A stretch of DNA of 11,363 nt from positions 1 to 11,363 of the forward strand of contig JACRAI010000005.1 of NCBI GenBank assembly GCA_016213425.1, in the 5' to 3' direction. The notes under the pieces are model-generated. The model saw nothing but the letters and a program-made list of their open reading frames with translations. It was not told where the DNA came from and ran no database searches. Source of the stretch: an archaeon. GTDB taxonomy: Archaea > Nanobdellota > Nanobdellia > Woesearchaeales > ARS49. Of the stretch, positions 10,153-11,363 are shown in pieces. Each line of letters opens with the position of its first letter. Position 1 is the first letter of the stretch. A program made the position numbers and the translations under genes.

Positions 10153-11363
10153 TGCTGAAAGTATTCAAGTTTTATCCGGCTTAGATCCTGTAAAGAAAAG
10201 ACCTGGAATGTTTATTGGAAGCACAGACGAAAGAGGATTGCATCATTTAGTTTATGAAGTTGTTGATAACAGTATTGACGAAGCCATGGCAGGATATGGT
10301 AAAAAGATAATTCTAAAATTAACAAAGGATGGTTATGCCAGCATAGAAGATGAAGGCAGAGGAATGCCAGTAGATAAGCATCCACAATATAATGCATCTG
10401 CAGTTCAAGTAATTCTAACAGTTCTTCACGCTGGAGGAAAATTTGATAAAAACACTTACAAAGTAAGCGGGGGACTGCACGGAGTCGGTGTAAGCGTCAC
10501 AAATGCATTATCTGAACACTTAATTGTTGAAGTAAAAAGAAACAACAAATTATACAGACAAGAATACAAGTACGGAGATCCTATAAATGAACTCACTGTT
10601 GTTGGAGAATCAACTCACACAGGAACAACAGTAACATTCAAACCAGACTCTAAAGTTTTTGAGACAACTAATTTTCATTTTGACACATTAAAAAGAAGAC
10701 TTAGAGAATTAGCATTCTTAAATAAAGGAATAACCATTCAGATTATTGATGAAAGAACAGGTAAAGATGAAACATTTAAGTATGATGGGGGAATAAAAGA
10801 ATTCGTCAATTACTTAAATCAAAACAAAAACAAATTATGTGAAGTTATTTATTTTGAAAAAGAAAAAGATGGGATAACTGCAGAAGTTGCTCTTCAATAC
10901 ACAGATAGTTTCAACGAGCAAGTTTTTAGTTTTGCAAACAACATTAATACTCATGAAGGAGGAACACACTTAACTGGATTCAAGACTGCATTAACAAGAT
11001 CGTTAAATAATTATGCAGACAAAAAAGGCATAGTTCCAAAAGAAATAGTTTTAACAAGCGATGATTTCAAAGAAGGCTTAACAGCAATAGTTAGTATCAA
11101 AATACCAAATCCTCAATTTGAAGGCCAAACAAAAACAAAGCTAGGCAACAGTGAAGCTAAAGGGATAATTGATACAATAGTTAACACTTCTTTATCAACA
11201 TATCTTGAAGAACATCCCAGTGAAGCAAAAACGATAATTGGAAAATGCATAGATGCTGCAAGAGCTAGAGAGGCTGCAAAGAAAGCTAGAGAATTGGTAA
11301 GAAGAAAAAGCCTTCTAGGAGGTTCAGGTCTTCCAGGAAAGCTTTGGGATTGCAGCAGCAAAG
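10115..11363 (+). CDS. gyrB: DNA gyrase subunit B, 3' end cut off by the window edge
   Basis: ATPase subunit of DNA gyrase, which negatively supercoils DNA together with GyrA. The first 416 residues are present, so the frame runs off the right edge. GHKL ATPase motifs are intact: LVYEVVDNSIDEAMAGY with the general base Glu48 and Mg-binding Asn52, DEGRGMPV (79-86), and the lid GGLHGVGVSVTNALS (119-133). In the transducer domain the QTK loop (Gln338, Thr339, Lys340) lies in NPQFEGQTKTKLGN, at nearly the E. coli position. The last residues, GLPGKLWDCSSK, lead into the Toprim domain, whose EGDSA motif is beyond the edge. The ATG at 10115 has no clear SD. Gyrase in archaea is held to derive from bacteria; here it has an archaeal promoter. 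Confidence 0.96.
   Translation, partial: MEEENKPKKEEYSAESIQVLSGLDPVKKRPGMFIGSTDERGLHHLVYEVVDNSIDEAMAGYGKKIILKLTKDGYASIEDEGRGMPVDKHPQYNASAVQVILTVLHAGGKFDKNTYKVSGGLHGVGVSVTNALSEHLIVEVKRNNKLYRQEYKYGDPINELTVVGESTHTGTTVTFKPDSKVFETTNFHFDTLKRRLRELAFLNKGITIQIIDERTGKDETFKYDGGIKEFVNYLNQNKNKLCEVIYFEKEKDGITAEVALQYTDSFNEQVFSFANNINTHEGGTHLTGFKTALTRSLNNYADKKGIVPKEIVLTSDDFKEGLTAIVSIKIPNPQFEGQTKTKLGNSEAKGIIDTIVNTSLSTYLEEHPSEAKTIIGKCIDAARAREAAKKARELVRRKSLLGGSGLPGKLWDCSSK

Noticed and set aside
1..11363. CRISPR arrays, insertion sequences, transposases or integrase sites
   Set aside because: No regularly spaced direct repeats, transposase motifs or paired terminal inverted repeats with target duplications were seen.

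Overview
The window looks like a piece of a small, AT-rich archaeal genome, most likely a DPANN lineage of the Woesearchaeota/Pacearchaeota type. Three things point there. The left edge has the archaeal gene order L7Ae - S28e - L24e - nucleoside diphosphate kinase. Most genes start a short distance after an archaeal BRE/TATA box, often with no room for a leader. There are secreted proteins with Ig-like or lamin-tail domains, one with a C-terminal membrane anchor. The lineage is inferred from gene content; no marker here fixes it.

Layout. 1-1195 (minus): a tightly overlapping translation operon, with ndk running off the left edge. Its leader (about 1196-1315) has a Shine-Dalgarno sequence, hairpins and a box C/D-like (kink-turn-like) element that the first gene product, L7Ae, could recognise. 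1343-1798 (minus): a short Fic-domain protein lacking the usual N-terminal region. 1987-3387 (plus): a secreted, C-terminally anchored, probably abundant surface protein, ending in a hairpin/poly-T terminator. 3400-3728: no gene, but a G+C-richer stretch (about 3497-3690) with several nested complementary arms, a candidate structured RNA. 3729-4972 (plus): a small VanZ-like membrane protein and two small unknown proteins that may be diverged paralogues, closed by a nested inverted repeat. 5092-6069 (plus): a secreted lamin-tail-domain protein. 6117-6648 (plus): a ribbon-helix-helix/MazF-PemK-like toxin-antitoxin pair with an operator-like palindrome, followed by the fossil C-terminus of a PIN-domain toxin (6651-6803). 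6787-7611 (minus): a two-TM protein whose N-terminus carries the same KRHNPEI heptapeptide as the unrelated 4143 protein. 7737-8837 (plus): two unknown cytoplasmic proteins in an operon. 8829-9308 (minus): an unknown protein made of two WYxGxG-type repeats. 9340-9980 (minus): a VapBC pair. 10115 to the right edge (plus): gyrB, cut off before its Toprim domain.

The two ends are housekeeping (ribosome/nucleotide metabolism and DNA gyrase). The 9 kb between them is accessory: cell-surface proteins, three toxin-type loci plus one toxin fossil, and a set of small lineage-specific proteins without recognisable function. The items most worth a second look are the structured region at 3497-3690, the shared KRHNPEI N-terminus, the L7Ae leader element, the PIN fossil, and the nested inverted repeat at 4971-5021.
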